Shown: positions 23,876-33,181, numbered from the stretch's first letter. The stretch: 64,000 bases of DNA from Mesorhizobium sp. YC-39 (GCF_025753795.1 NZ_JAOWPS010000009.1:52467-116466), one strand, 5' to 3'. Notes: generated from the letters alone by a model not told the origin. A program made the numbers and translations.

Positions 23876-26026
23876 CTATTCGGCGGCCTGGAGGTGGTCC
23901 GTTTCGTCGCCGTCGATGGTCACCGGCGCATCGGAGGACGGATCCGCATCGTCGGCGAGGAAGGCCGGAAGCTCGGCGGCATCGCCGTCGAGAGCCGCTT
24001 CGTCCGACATCTCGCTGGCGGCCGCGTCGCCAGCATCGGCAGACACTTCATCGACCTCAGCGCGCAGCGGCTCTGGCAGCCAGTTCGAGCCTTCGAGAAG
24101 ACGGGCGGCTTCACGGGCCATGATGTCCTTCTTCATGTGGTCGATCAGCTGCGCGGAGTCTGCGCCACGCGCTTCACGGACAGCCTGTAGAATCCGCGCC
24201 TTGGTGAGCCTCCCGAGGAACTCGACCGTGGGCGTCCAGCCGGCGTCGACCATGTCGAACTGGAGCGAGCGGCCAAGCACGTCTGCATGCTCGAGCGCCT
24301 TAGCTCGCCTGTTCCAGGGTTCGACCACCGCATTGAGGGTCAGCGAGACGCAGTGCGCGAACAGCGCCTTGCGGCTTGCTTCATCGAGGCCGAGAAGGAA
24401 GTCCCACAGGCCTTCCGCCTCATCGGGCAAATCGCGGTCCCAGGCTTCGTGCCGCTCGGCGATTTCCTTGGCCCAGCATGTCTCGGCAAGACCGTCGACC
24501 TGGCTGAAGCTGCCGCTCTTCAGGCTGATCTCCAGGCACGTGTTCGGCGCGAAGCGATAGAAGACCTGCAGGACGAAGGCATGGAGTGCGGCGATGATGG
24601 CGATATCGACGTCGCCGGCGAGCGCGTTGCGTAGCGCTAGCGTGCGCTGAGCGGTCAGGTCGAAGACGAGCCGATCAGGCAGTGGCTTGATGCCATCGTC
24701 CTCGCCGTCGTCGCCAGAGGCGTCGTTCATCGGCTGGCCGTTGACGACAACACCATCGCCACCGTCGTCGCCATTGGATTGGGTTCCGCCGTCGGCGCTC
24801 CCTTCCTCGCCCTCAGCGACGTCGCCGGTCTCGGTCCGCGGCTCGTCCTCGGACCGCACGAAACCGGCGTCGACCTGGAGTTTGCCGTTCGCCGCAAGCG
24901 TAACGAACGCACCGGCAATCGCCTTCTGGGCGGGATCGTAGCTTTGAGGACGATCATCGATCGCATCGAGCTCGGCACCCAGCTGGTCGAGCTTCGCCTC
25001 GATTGCTTCGTCGGCATCCTCGGCCTTGGCATAGTCCGCATCCAGCTTGTCGTAGTCGGCCTTCAGCGCGTCGTAGCGTTCGATCTCCTCGGCGCTGAGC
25101 TCCCGCGCCTCGGCGTAGATGCGCCTCATGCCGGAGGTGTGGCCATACGGAAAGCTGATCGCCGCTTCCACCCATTTCCATCCTTCGGCGCGGATCGCCT
25201 CGGCATCCCCCTTCAGCCTGTCGAAGACAAGCTGCTCGAGGAGTGCCGCATCCTGGAACCAGCCGCCGGAATCCTGCTCGAACAGGTCGCGAAGGATGAC
25301 GCCTCCAGCCGCTTCATAGGCATCGGCGCCGACATAGACGGCCCGACGATCGTCGGCTCGCACCGTCGTCTCCGTCAGCAGGCGCCTGATATAGTACGGT
25401 TCCTGCGTATGCGAGCTGGCAATCCGCTCCCAGACCTGTTCCTGGCGCGCGTGATCGTCCGAGATCGAAAACGCCATGATTTGCTCGAGACGGATTTCGT
25501 CCTTCTCGTAGAGCTCAAGCAGCTTTGGCGACACCGATGCGAGCCGCAGGCGCTGTCTCACGGTCGCCGGCGATACGAAGAAGCGGGCACCGATCTCGTC
25601 GGGATCGAGGCCCTGATCGCTGAGCGTCTTGAAGGCCCGAAACTGGTCGAGCGGGTGGAGGTCGGCGCGCCGCAGGTTTTCCGCAAGCGAATCCTCCTCG
25701 GCCGAGGTTTCCTGCCCGCGATTGACGATGCAGGGGATCAGCTCATCCTTGGCCAGGCGCTTCTGCTTGATGAGGATGCCGAGCGCCAGATAACGGCGGC
25801 CGCCGGCGGGCACTTCGAACGTGTCGGTCTCCTCGCCCTCGCCGTCGAGCACGGGACGGACGTTCAGGCTCTGGATCAACTTTCGCCGTCCGATGTCTTC
25901 GGCCAGCTGCTCGATCGACACTCCGTCCTTGATGCGCCTGACATTCTTCTGCGACAGCATTAGTTTGTCATAGGGAATATTCTCCGCGGCGTTCATCGCG
26001 ATCTTCTGAATGGCGTTCTTTGCCAT
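23876..26026 (-). CDS. Large ParB/RepB/Spo0J-family protein
   Basis: 716 aa from ATG 26026 (after GGAGAACCTGACC). The N-terminal ~220 residues have ParB features: KNVRRIKDGVSIEQLAEDI, VPAGGRRYLALGIL (CTP-binding region), the box ENLRRADLHPLDQFRAF, and a helix-turn-helix GLDPDEIGARFFVSPATVRQ. A typical chromosomal ParB has ~290 residues; here ~490 more follow, with an acidic coiled-coil region (AKAEDADEAIEAKLDQLGAE), a very acidic Gly/Asp linker near residues 440-480 and an acidic end. Such long ParB-like proteins are plasmid-borne and are not tied to a parA. A role in DNA binding or spreading around the plasmid core is inferred. Confidence 0.85.
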   Translation of the reverse strand: MAKNAIQKIAMNAAENIPYDKLMLSQKNVRRIKDGVSIEQLAEDIGRRKLIQSLNVRPVLDGEGEETDTFEVPAGGRRYLALGILIKQKRLAKDELIPCIVNRGQETSAEEDSLAENLRRADLHPLDQFRAFKTLSDQGLDPDEIGARFFVSPATVRQRLRLASVSPKLLELYEKDEIRLEQIMAFSISDDHARQEQVWERIASSHTQEPYYIRRLLTETTVRADDRRAVYVGADAYEAAGGVILRDLFEQDSGGWFQDAALLEQLVFDRLKGDAEAIRAEGWKWVEAAISFPYGHTSGMRRIYAEARELSAEEIERYDALKADYDKLDADYAKAEDADEAIEAKLDQLGAELDAIDDRPQSYDPAQKAIAGAFVTLAANGKLQVDAGFVRSEDEPRTETGDVAEGEEGSADGGTQSNGDDGGDGVVVNGQPMNDASGDDGEDDGIKPLPDRLVFDLTAQRTLALRNALAGDVDIAIIAALHAFVLQVFYRFAPNTCLEISLKSGSFSQVDGLAETCWAKEIAERHEAWDRDLPDEAEGLWDFLLGLDEASRKALFAHCVSLTLNAVVEPWNRRAKALEHADVLGRSLQFDMVDAGWTPTVEFLGRLTKARILQAVREARGADSAQLIDHMKKDIMAREAARLLEGSNWLPEPLRAEVDEVSADAGDAAASEMSDEAALDGDAAELPAFLADDADPSSDAPVTIDGDETDHLQAAE

Positions 26027-26205
26027 GGTCAGGTTCTCCATGACGGGCGGCCCGGGGCCTCTCCCCGAACCTCCAAGCCCGTCAAAAACCCTCCCCTCCC
26101 CCCTCTGCCTCCAGGCCTCACGCCGACCCGGCCCCGGCTCGCGGATCTCGACGCGACCAAGCCGCCGGAGGGGCCTCCAGCATGTTGGTCACAAGGTTCT
26201 CCCAC

Positions 26206-26244
26206 GAAAAAAGCGCCGTCCACTTGCTTCGGAGGACCGCGCTT
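26206..26244 (-). terminator. Rho-independent terminator after the DUF932 gene
   Basis: On the minus strand AGCGCGGTCC...GGACGGCGCT (one mismatch) is followed by TTTTTTCG, 66 bp after the DUF932 stop. Confidence 0.75.
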
Positions 26245-26309
26245 GGATTGATGAAGACGGCCCGGAGGCGAGGCCGGCGACGAGAGTTTTCGTGCCGGCC
26301 TCCTCAGGA

Positions 26310-27506
26310 TCAGGCAGCGAAGTCGAGAAGCTTCTTGGCTTTGCCCTCCATGTCCAGGCGGACATCCTGATGCGGCTTGTCGCGCGCGACCCGCGTGATG
26401 CCCTGCACGAAATCAAAGATCGATTCCGGTGGTCTGCCTTCCTCCATGAGAACAGTATCGATGATCTTCGTGGTCTCGGACTTGGAGAAGCCGCGCTTGC
26501 GCAGGAAGTTTTGGCGATCTTCGTCGTCTCTGGCAACGATCCGTTGCCGCGCCGTCTTGATGCCGTTGACGAACGGCATGGGGGAGGAATCGGCAAACTG
26601 GATCAGGGCGGGCTCGGCTTCCAGGGCGAAACGGGAGGCCGCGTATTTTGAGTGGCGGATGGTGATTTCCTCGAAATCTTCCACGCCCCACAGGCAACGG
26701 TTCTGGCACACTGCGCGCAGATAGAAGCTGGCGATCCCGAGGGTGCGGGCTCCGACTTCGGAATTCCAGCAGTAGAAGCCGCGGAAATAGAGATCGGGTT
26801 CCCCATTTGGCAGCCGCCCGGCCTCGATCGGATTCAGATCGTCGACGAGGAACACAAAGACATCGCGGTCTGACGCGTAGAGCGTCGTGGTATCGCGGGA
26901 GATGTCGACGTGCGGATTGTAGATACCGGTCGACCAGTCGAGCACACCGGGCACCTTCCAGCGCGTGTCGCCGGTACCGTTGCCGGCGATCTTCTGCACG
27001 GCGTCGACGAGTTCTGAGTCAAATATTCTGCCGTAATCCGGGCCTGTCACCGCCCGCAACTCGAGGCGCCCGTTCTCGATTTCCAACGTCTTCACCTGCT
27101 CGGCGCGGTGGTTGAGGAGACCGTGCTGAAGGTTGATCGCCGCGAGCGGGGCTGGAAGCTGCCGCAGATAGGTGGCCGGTGCGCCGACCAGGCTGGCGAG
27201 TTGGCCAAAACTCCAATGCGTGGGGGCAACAGGGGCAGGCGCATCGGGCAGCATTAGCCTCAGGCGCTCCGGATCGTCGCGGCTGGCCTCGACGCGGATC
27301 AGCTCACTTTCGACGATGCGGGTTTTACTGCGCTCCGACCGGCTCTTCACCGCATTTCCAAGGTCGTTGAGCGACAGGTATCGCTCGTCCGCCGGCCGGT
27401 TGAACCATTCCGACGACACGCGGCCAATACGCTGGCCGCGGCTGACGTCGACCTTGTAACCGGCACGCTCGTTGCGCTTGGGCGCAAGAATTTTCATCTG
27501 AGTCAT
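26310..27506 (-). CDS. DUF932 family plasmid/phage protein
   Basis: 398 aa, ATG at 27506 after AAGGAGCAACGCCC. DUF932 features include GQLASLVGAPATYLRQLPAP, ALYGR-type ITGPDYGRIFDSELV, DRDVFVFLVDDLNPIEAG, LYFRGFYCWNSEVGARTL and CQNRCLWGVEDFEEITIRHS. Family members occur on plasmids and phages; the function is unknown although DNA-related roles are suspected. It lies upstream of the ParB-like gene on the same strand but has its own terminator, so it is a separate transcript. Gene order helicase, DUF1173, ParB-like, DUF932 recurs on large rhizobial plasmids. Confidence 0.85.
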   Translation of the reverse strand: MTQMKILAPKRNERAGYKVDVSRGQRIGRVSSEWFNRPADERYLSLNDLGNAVKSRSERSKTRIVESELIRVEASRDDPERLRLMLPDAPAPVAPTHWSFGQLASLVGAPATYLRQLPAPLAAINLQHGLLNHRAEQVKTLEIENGRLELRAVTGPDYGRIFDSELVDAVQKIAGNGTGDTRWKVPGVLDWSTGIYNPHVDISRDTTTLYASDRDVFVFLVDDLNPIEAGRLPNGEPDLYFRGFYCWNSEVGARTLGIASFYLRAVCQNRCLWGVEDFEEITIRHSKYAASRFALEAEPALIQFADSSPMPFVNGIKTARQRIVARDDEDRQNFLRKRGFSKSETTKIIDTVLMEEGRPPESIFDFVQGITRVARDKPHQDVRLDMEGKAKKLLDFAA

Positions 27507-28052
27507 GGGCGTTGCTCCTTGGCGGACGCCGGGAGACTCTCTCCCGGACCTTTACCCGCCACCGCACCCCGCCCGCCCTCTTCCTCTCCCGGCACCCGCG
27601 CACCACTAGCAGCGTCGCCATTGCGGCAGCGGCCGCCTCAAGGCTGGCACCCAGAAAGGAAGGCTAGGGCTTCAGGAAAGCCCGAGCCTGGGACCAAGCG
27701 CCGCTTCACCCTCCGGACGCGTCAGAATTCGCTGTGCTTTCTTGCGCAACAAGACCGGTGCCCATCCGAATTCAGGTAGCGGCCTGCTGAAATTGGACAG
27801 GCAACTTGTCTTGAGATTGAGGCGGCGACTTGCCATTGCCCTTCGAATGACCGGCAAGAATGACAGGTCGAGAAGACGGCATCAGTCTTCCGCCTGCCGG
27901 GCTGGCGAAGATAAGCCATCGACTTGACAGCTCTCACCAAGGTTCTCATTTCACCCGGTGAAGTGGCAAAGCGATATTGCACGATTCTGGGCATCGAGAT
28001 CGCGCAACCAGCGGCCGGACGTTGTCTCAGTTTACCCGTTTCTCGCGCGCAA
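27507..28052. other. Intergenic stretch without a recognised gene
   Basis: About 550 bp upstream of the DUF932 gene. It holds a CT-rich leader (27520-27600), a small hairpin GGGCTTCAGGAAAGCCC (about 27667) and open frames on the minus strand whose translations match nothing recognised. Confidence 0.5.
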
Positions 28053-28078
28053 GAAAAAGACCGGACCAAAGGTCCGGC
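28053..28078 (-). terminator. Rho-independent terminator downstream of the cspA remnant
   Basis: On the minus strand GGCCGGACC-TTT-GGTCCGGTC is followed by TTTTTCTTG. It lies 190 bp after the cold-shock pseudogene and probably once ended its transcript. Confidence 0.75.
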
Positions 28079-28265
28079 CAAGTATGAAGGTTAAAACCTC
28101 CAGAGGGGAACGCGTCGGACGAATGGGAGGAAACATCCGACGCAGCGCGCATATAGGTCAGCAAATGTGACACTTCAACGACATGCCGATAGGCCACCAG
28201 ACTTGATCATCTTGGTGCACTGAAGTTTGTGTGCTTGATGCGCTTGCCGAAATCACATGGCTGGT

Positions 28266-28477
28266 TTAGCCAGCCTTGCTCAGGTTGCCGGCCGACGATT
28301 TGCCGGTCCGCCGATCCTTTTCTATCTCATAGTGGACCTTCTGGCCGTCAACGAGTGTCAACAAGCCCGCGCGCTCGACAGCAGAAATATGGACAAAAAC
28401 TCCTGTCCACCACCGTCGGGCTGGATGAAGCTAAAACCCTTGGTCGCGTTGAACCACTTTACCGTTCAAGTCGCCAT
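28266..28477 (-). pseudogene. Cold-shock protein (CspA-like) pseudogene
   Basis: ATG at 28477 gives MAT, then TGA in place of the usual Gly codon, then TVKWFNATKGFSFIQPDGGG, the RNP1-containing CspA start. One base is lost near 28360 (CAGGAGTTTTTGTC), after which the other frame reads HISAVERAGLLTLVDGQKVH and YEIEKDRRTGKSSAGNLSKA to a TAA at 28266. One nonsense change and one deletion break a 70-codon gene. Everything else is intact, so the decay is recent. Confidence 0.85.
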
Positions 28478-28725
28478 ATAGGTGTTTCCTTGCCGGTTTA
28501 TCGTGGACCCCAAGATCACATGGAAGGAAGGACCAAACGGCCCCCGTCATTTCCGAGCGCGACGGCAGGCGGCTTGAACTTCGTGTCAGAACAGACCCTG
28601 AGAGAACCATTCAAGAGTGCAAAAACATCCGAGACATGGTCATCAACGGCATGTAACCATTTAAGGCATGGGAATGTGTGATGGGGATGTGTTTGAGCTA
28701 AGCGGCACGCTCGGCGTTGGTTCCA

Positions 28726-29316
28726 CTAGTGCGGAGCGAGTCCGACGTTGTATCGGCTGGCCAAACGCCAAAACCAATCCTGGTCTAGCTCTGAGACCCT
28801 TTCTGCCTCGACCAGTGCATCGGCGCATCGATCGAATAACGCGTAGCAAAGCTCTTCGTCGTCATGCCGCGCATTATAGGCAATACCGTCGCCATTGACC
28901 GGGTGTCGTGATAGCGCCTGCGACCAAATCTGAGATGTGTCGTATGGCAAACCCGAATGGACGATCTCTGCGGTAGCGCCGAGCACGGCGAGTCCCGGAC
29001 CAGCAAGCTTGATCAATGACAGATCCGACCTCAGTTGGAGCCGAACGTAGGCCTTCCTTGCAAGGAGGTCGGTATCAATTAGCGAACGTCCCGGGCTTCT
29101 TAGGAAGGTTTCGGCAAATGCTCCTTCCGATCTCTTGGCGACATACAAAACTCCGTATGTCGCATCCGGCGCGTTTAATCTACCATCGCGAGACCTGTCG
29201 AAATATATCGGCTCGTATCTGGCGGTGTAGAAGCGATAGACATTCGTCCCCGCCGGCAACACCACCAACTCAGGAGTTCGCCTAACCAAATCTGGGGGCG
29301 GTAGCGGCCCGCTCAC
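28726..29316 (-). CDS. RES-domain toxin
   Basis: 196 aa. YRFYTARYEPIYFDRSRDGR with an Arg and Tyr pair near residue 30, then YGVLYVAKRSEGAFAETFLR and a late Ser/Glu region are the fold of RES proteins, ARTase-like toxins that degrade NAD+. Conserved Arg, Tyr, Glu and Ser residues form the active site in the family. The start overlaps the stop of the Xre-type antitoxin gene by 4 bp (ATGA), the standard Xre-RES order. Probably a complete plasmid-stability or defence module. Confidence 0.85.
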   Translation of the reverse strand: MSGPLPPPDLVRRTPELVVLPAGTNVYRFYTARYEPIYFDRSRDGRLNAPDATYGVLYVAKRSEGAFAETFLRSPGRSLIDTDLLARKAYVRLQLRSDLSLIKLAGPGLAVLGATAEIVHSGLPYDTSQIWSQALSRHPVNGDGIAYNARHDDEELCYALFDRCADALVEAERVSELDQDWFWRLASRYNVGLAPH

Positions 29317-29999
29317 GCTCCCTGTGTGCCCATTCTCCGCGCGGCGTTGACGACCATGTCGATGTCGCCTGCCTTAAGGACGTCGATGGGTCTACGTCCG
29401 CTCAGCCTGTCATCTGGTTGGGCGAGGAAGTTCAGCACCGTCCAGGGATTGCTCGTCGGCAAAGCGTCACGCACTGTCTTCAGGCCCGCGACAACAGCGC
29501 CATCCCGGGTGAACTGGAGCGTGGGGTAACTTCTTCGATTGCTGGGACCGGGGACGGCAAGCAGACTGCCTTCCTGCACCCGTTTGTCTATCGCCTGGCG
29601 TGATACGCCTTGCATTAACGTCCTGACCTGCTCCAGATCATAGGCGCCACCCGCCTGATGCAAATCTTCCTGAGCGATGCGAACCCCGTCCAGAAGGGCC
29701 TGAGATCGCGCATCCGGCTTGAATGCATCGCTGTTGACAACTGGAGTTCTGACTTTGCGGACATGACGAGCGACGACCTCGCGAACGGTGCCAAATCGCG
29801 TTGAGCTAGCGCGTTGGATTTTTCGAACCAACTCACTATTTTTCGACACGATTGCGATCTCCGTTCCGGCGGGAAGTTCAAAACCCTGCAAGAATGCTAC
29901 AGGATCGCCTTCTACGGTCATCATTGCGACGGTCCTTCCAGGCGTCTTCCTACGTGACCTCTTCGCCAACGGGGGTTTGGGTTGCGTGTTGTGTGCCAT
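29313..29999 (-). CDS. Xre/MbcA-ParS-type antitoxin of the RES pair
   Basis: 228 aa, longer than the usual ~130-160. The C-terminal ~55 residues (TSNPWTVLNFLAQPDDRLSG, RRPIDVLKAGDIDMVVNAAR) are the MbcA/ParS/Xre toxin-binding domain that blocks the RES active site. The middle (SRQAIDKRVQEGSLLAVPGP) is helix-turn-helix-like. The first ~110 residues are an added basic domain. Three 9-bp direct repeats ~35 bp upstream of the start (30033-30059) are a likely operator for autorepression. Confidence 0.8.
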   Translation of the reverse strand: MAHNTQPKPPLAKRSRRKTPGRTVAMMTVEGDPVAFLQGFELPAGTEIAIVSKNSELVRKIQRASSTRFGTVREVVARHVRKVRTPVVNSDAFKPDARSQALLDGVRIAQEDLHQAGGAYDLEQVRTLMQGVSRQAIDKRVQEGSLLAVPGPSNRRSYPTLQFTRDGAVVAGLKTVRDALPTSNPWTVLNFLAQPDDRLSGRRPIDVLKAGDIDMVVNAARRMGTQGA

Positions 30000-30032
30000 A
30001 TCGATCTCCTACATCGAAGATGGTGCAGGAGA

Positions 30033-30059
30033 GCAACTTTGTCAACTTCGACAACTTTG
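30033..30059 (-). promoter_or_regulatory. Three 9-bp direct repeats upstream of the Xre-RES operon
   Basis: GCAACTTTG, TCAACTTCG and ACAACTTTG follow one another without a gap. On the gene strand the unit is CAAAGTTGN. Position and periodicity suit an operator for the antitoxin. The rest of 30060-30464 shows no convincing gene; a minus-strand frame ending inside the Xre gene (from 30274) is not supported. Confidence 0.5.
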
Positions 30060-30464
30060 CAAACGCCGATGATTGGCTTGGTGCCTACCCCCGACGTTGG
30101 CGACGGCGATCTTGAGCGTAAGGCCCATTCGGGCGAACCTTCGCAGTCCAGACCCTCGAGAAGCGGTTCCGAGATGTTGAAGCTGACGTTCCGGTCATCA
30201 TAGCCATAGTCATCGACGTAGGCCCTTGTCCGGAATCCGGTATGAATCCCGGCTGCGATTAGGGCTCCGTTCAAAACATCGGCGGCCCCAGCGTTCGCTC
30301 TCCCGATAGTCCTTCAAGTCTCGCAATCTAGCGCCCCATTGCCATCAGCATTTCGTCCATTCGTTCGAACAGTCTCGGGGGGCGTGACTTGCCCACTAGA
30401 TATATGCGAGCCTCTCCCCGTTGCAACTCGCCCAGCTCTTAAGAGAGGACATAAGTCTCACGGA

Positions 30465-30758
30465 TCAATTACACTCCAGCTTCGAGAGAGGCCCGCCCCG
30501 CCTTTCGCAACAGCGGGCTTTCGTGAGATCGGGCAATATCCGCATCTCCACGGTTGAGCCAACAGCCACGCGGCTCAACCTCTGTCTGAAGTCGGTTGCG
30601 GTGGCGGCTTGCAAATTCAAGCTGCTTTTTCGAGCGCCGTGGACCAGGTCCTTGACTACCTGGCATTTCATGATCTCGGCCGCCGTGTCATCAGCCGCAA
30701 GCAGCACTGTAAATGGCCTTTCGGCGATGTGTTTTTTCCGCCGGCGCCAGCTAGCCAT
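30465..30758 (-). CDS. Small hypothetical protein
   Basis: 97 aa, ATG at 30758 after GGGGGAGACGTTGG. MASWRRRKKHIAERPFTVLL then AAEIMKCQVVKDLVHGARKS is a basic start followed by a small alpha/beta-like sequence; no family is recognised. It follows the 61-aa gene on the same strand with a 30-bp gap, so the two may form a small operon. Confidence 0.4.
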   Translation of the reverse strand: MASWRRRKKHIAERPFTVLLAADDTAAEIMKCQVVKDLVHGARKSSLNLQAATATDFRQRLSRVAVGSTVEMRILPDLTKARCCERRGGPLSKLECN

Positions 30759-30788
30759 CCAACGTCTCCCCCAAATCCGGTGCAGACA

Positions 30789-30974
30789 TCAGCGTTCGTC
30801 GATTGGTGGCTTGCTAGCAAGGCCGAGCCTGGCTCGTTGGTCATCGGCGGAATTTTCGGCCGGAGACTGTGTCTTGAACCGAAGAACTGTCAGTTTGCCG
30901 TCCTCAACAATATGAACGACCCATCCCCCACCGGCGCGTTTGACGCGCACGTCATTAGGTTCGCCAGCCACCAT
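30789..30974 (-). CDS. Small hypothetical protein, DUF2188-like
   Basis: 61 aa, ATG at 30974 after GAGGGGCAGCG. NDVRVKRAGGGWVVHIVEDG and ENSADDQRARLGL resemble short proteins with a three-strand start and a helix, of the DUF2188 kind (the R-x-x-GGW pattern). Function unknown. Likely cotranscribed with the 97-aa gene downstream. Confidence 0.4.
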   Translation of the reverse strand: MVAGEPNDVRVKRAGGGWVVHIVEDGKLTVLRFKTQSPAENSADDQRARLGLASKPPIDER

Positions 30975-31251
30975 CGCTGCCCCTCATTTTCGTCGCCCTG
31001 GACCGAGACTGGAAGTCACTCCCTGCACCGCGAAAAACACGGGACCTTACGTTACGTCAAGCAGAGATTTTCTGATAACTGACGCGCTCTATGGTTTGAC
31101 CGCAGCGGCAATTTAGGTCCGGAACGTTCGGGCGCGCGTCATATTGCGATCGGATCGATTTAGATGCCCAAATTTTGCATTTTTATGCAGCCTTAATTAT
31201 CTGCAGCTAATGTGATTGGGAGCGCGTATCCAGTTCGTGTAGCTCTGCAAT

Positions 31252-31291
31252 AAAAGCCCGCCACTCTTGCCCTCAAGAGTAGCGGGCTTTT
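31252..31291. terminator. Bidirectional intrinsic terminator
   Basis: AAAAGCCCGCCACTCTT and AAGAGTAGCGGGCTTTT (31252-31268 and 31275-31291) form a long stem with one mismatch. A and T runs on the two sides allow function in both directions. Confidence 0.85.
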
Positions 31292-31429
31292 CGGCTGTGA
31301 AACGCTGGCGCGGAGAAGCTGTGTAGGTGGGATGTGCCGAACGACAGTTGGCCGCAAACAGGTTGCGACCGGTGTGCGGCAGGACATCGTCGGCAAACCG
31401 TGGTTTTTATAGCAGCGCGTCAAGATCGC

Positions 31430-31830
31430 TCCTGGTTTTGCCGAGCCGGCATGCGCAGCCACGGCGTTCCAGCCGAACTGAATCCGGCGCGCATCGTTAA
31501 ATGTGGCGTTTTCGACTGGGTTGTTGTCGAGCTCGAGCCGGCCGTCGCCGAGGAAGCGAGTTAGCCCTCCCAATGGGCAAGACCATAGCCGATGTCTTCG
31601 GCCAGCTTTGAGCCCGAGGAGATCATCGACAATTGCTTCAAACCACGGAAAGGCGGCGATGATCGGGGGGCATTACCTGCTGTCAGGCGGTGAGCCGAGC
31701 TTATGGCGTCATGCCGCGGACCGTCGCCTCGACGGGCGTAGAGCGTGGCGATCTGGCGCACGGCGGCTTCGGCGATCGGGGACTTGGTGTTGTGCGCCAG
31801 CTTCCAAAACGTCGGTTGCGGCGCGGCGAT
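31430..31830 (-). pseudogene. IS66 transposase (TnpC) C-terminal remnant
   Basis: Minus-strand frames give VRQIATLYARRGD, GSKLAEDIGYGLAHWEG and LTRFLGDGRLELDNNPVENA, the last catalytic block of IS66 transposases (LTRFLDDGRxxxDNNxVER in the family). An in-frame stop and frameshift separate WEG from LTRFL, and other parts are missing, so this is an old fragment. 30975-31250 has no recognised gene. Confidence 0.75.
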
Positions 31831-31990
31831 CGATCAGAATGAGATTCGTATTGCCTCACCGGGGAATGCTCCGGACCGACATTGGTAGGCTGGACCGACA
31901 TCGCAAGCCTTGTTTTCATACTCTCGCCTGCTTCAGCACCTCAATAACAGTTGCCGCAACCTGCTTGCCGTCGATGGTATTTGTCATCGC

Positions 31991-32462
31991 TTAGCCCATG
32001 CGCTCAGAAGCGTAGCTTCCCGGGCTTGCCGGGGAGACGACGGTTCGTCTGCCGTTGATGAAAGTGCGGTGGTGTATATGCGCATGTATGGCGCGTGCCA
32101 GCACCTGGCTTTCGACGTCGCGGCCCATCGAGACGTAGTCCTCGGCTGACTGCGCATGGGTGACGCGCACCGTGTCCTGCTCGATAATCGGGCATTCGTC
32201 GAGATCGGCGGTGACGTAGTGTGCTGTTGCCCCGATCAGCTTGACGCCGCGCTCATGGGCCTGCTTGTAGGGATTGGCGCCCTTGAAACTTGGCAGGAAA
32301 GAATGGTGGATGTTGATGATGCGGCCGGACATCTTGTTGCACATCTCGTCGGAGAGGACCTGCATGTAGCGGCGAGCACAATCCGCTCGGTGCCGGTCTG
32401 CTCAGCCAGATCGAGGATCTGCGCCTCGGCCTGAGCCTTGTTCTGCTTCGTCACCTTGACCC
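31991..32462 (-). pseudogene. Formyltetrahydrofolate deformylase (purU) C-terminal fragment
   Basis: The frames MTKQNKAQAEAQILDLAEQT and MQVLSDEMCNKMSGRIINIH HSFLPSFKGANPYKQAHERG through VLARAIHAHIHHRTFINGRR to SYASERMG are the last ~150 residues of PurU, with the formyl-transferase active-site Asn-His-x-Ser (IHHSFLPSFKGA) kept. A one-base shift near 32370 splits them and the N-terminal half is absent (cut at ~32462). Confidence 0.85.
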
Positions 32463-32465
32463 GCT

Positions 32466-32613
32466 GTTCCTAGCCCTCAGCCAGGTCCCAACCCTCTGCT
32501 GGATGCCGATCGTCATTCTCATCGTCGGCATTGACGAAGGCTTGAAGATCATCGTGATCGGATGGTCAGCTTTCACTCCAGTGGTACTGAACACATCCCA
32601 GGGCGTGCGCGAC
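32466..32613 (+). pseudogene. ABC transporter permease fragment (SsuC/TauC type)
   Basis: The plus-strand frame LSQVPTLCWMPIVILIVGID EGLKIIVIGWSAFTPVVLNT SQGVRD carries the permease coupling helix (EGLKII...F.PV.LNT.QGVR) of sulfonate/nitrate/taurine ABC permeases. Both flanks are unrelated. It abuts the purU fragment, so two unrelated broken genes are fused head to head. Confidence 0.65.
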
Positions 32614-32863
32614 ACCCGTCCTCGTTGCGCTCTATGCCGCCGGGGTCCACCGTCGCCATCAGCGTCGTCGGAAAAGTCCTGATACGCCCGGGAGCCGACA
32701 GGCCGGTGCCGTCCGTCGTCACGATCACGGTGCCGAGATGTTTTGTCAGTGTCGTCACGTGGCCTCACCTGTGGTCGCGCACGAAGGATGGAATCACGTC
32801 GTGCAGTTGTCATTCGTTGCTGCTTGGTTATATGGTTGCCGCCGACAGTCAGAAGAGAGCTTC

Positions 32864-33181
32864 CATGAATCCGATCAGACAGGTTCTCAACGTCCTGCTC
32901 CCCATCCGCCCAATTTCCGGCAAGAGCCCGGTCCGCTACGGGACAACCGCCCAAGCTCTTTCGTCGGCAATTCGGATCGCACGGCGCCGCAAAGCTGTCG
33001 ACCTTACTGCATCATTCGCCACTGAATCTGTTATCGAGGAGATCGAAAACAGTTCTGTGCCTTGGGACTTCCTGAAGGACAGATCCGACGATGCTGCCCG
33101 GGAACCGACGCCTGCCATGGCCAAGAAAACTGTCGGAAATTCCGATGAGTTCGCGGAGTGGCATCGTCTGCCATCAAGATG
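32864..33181 (+). CDS. Hypothetical protein, doubtful
   Basis: 105 codons from ATG 32864 after AGAGAGCTTCC. MNPIRQVLNVLLPIRPISGK then IRIARRRKAVDLTASFATES is a plausible folded protein without a recognised domain. Neighbours are remnants, so it may itself be a fragment. Confidence 0.3.

Noticed and set aside
24779..25963. 394-codon plus-strand frame
   Set aside because: Antisense shadow of the ParB-like gene; lacks domains and a ribosome site.
32451..32954. 167-codon minus-strand frame
   Set aside because: Arg/Asp-rich; the opposite strand carries a clear ABC permease fragment in the first part and nothing recognisable in the rest.
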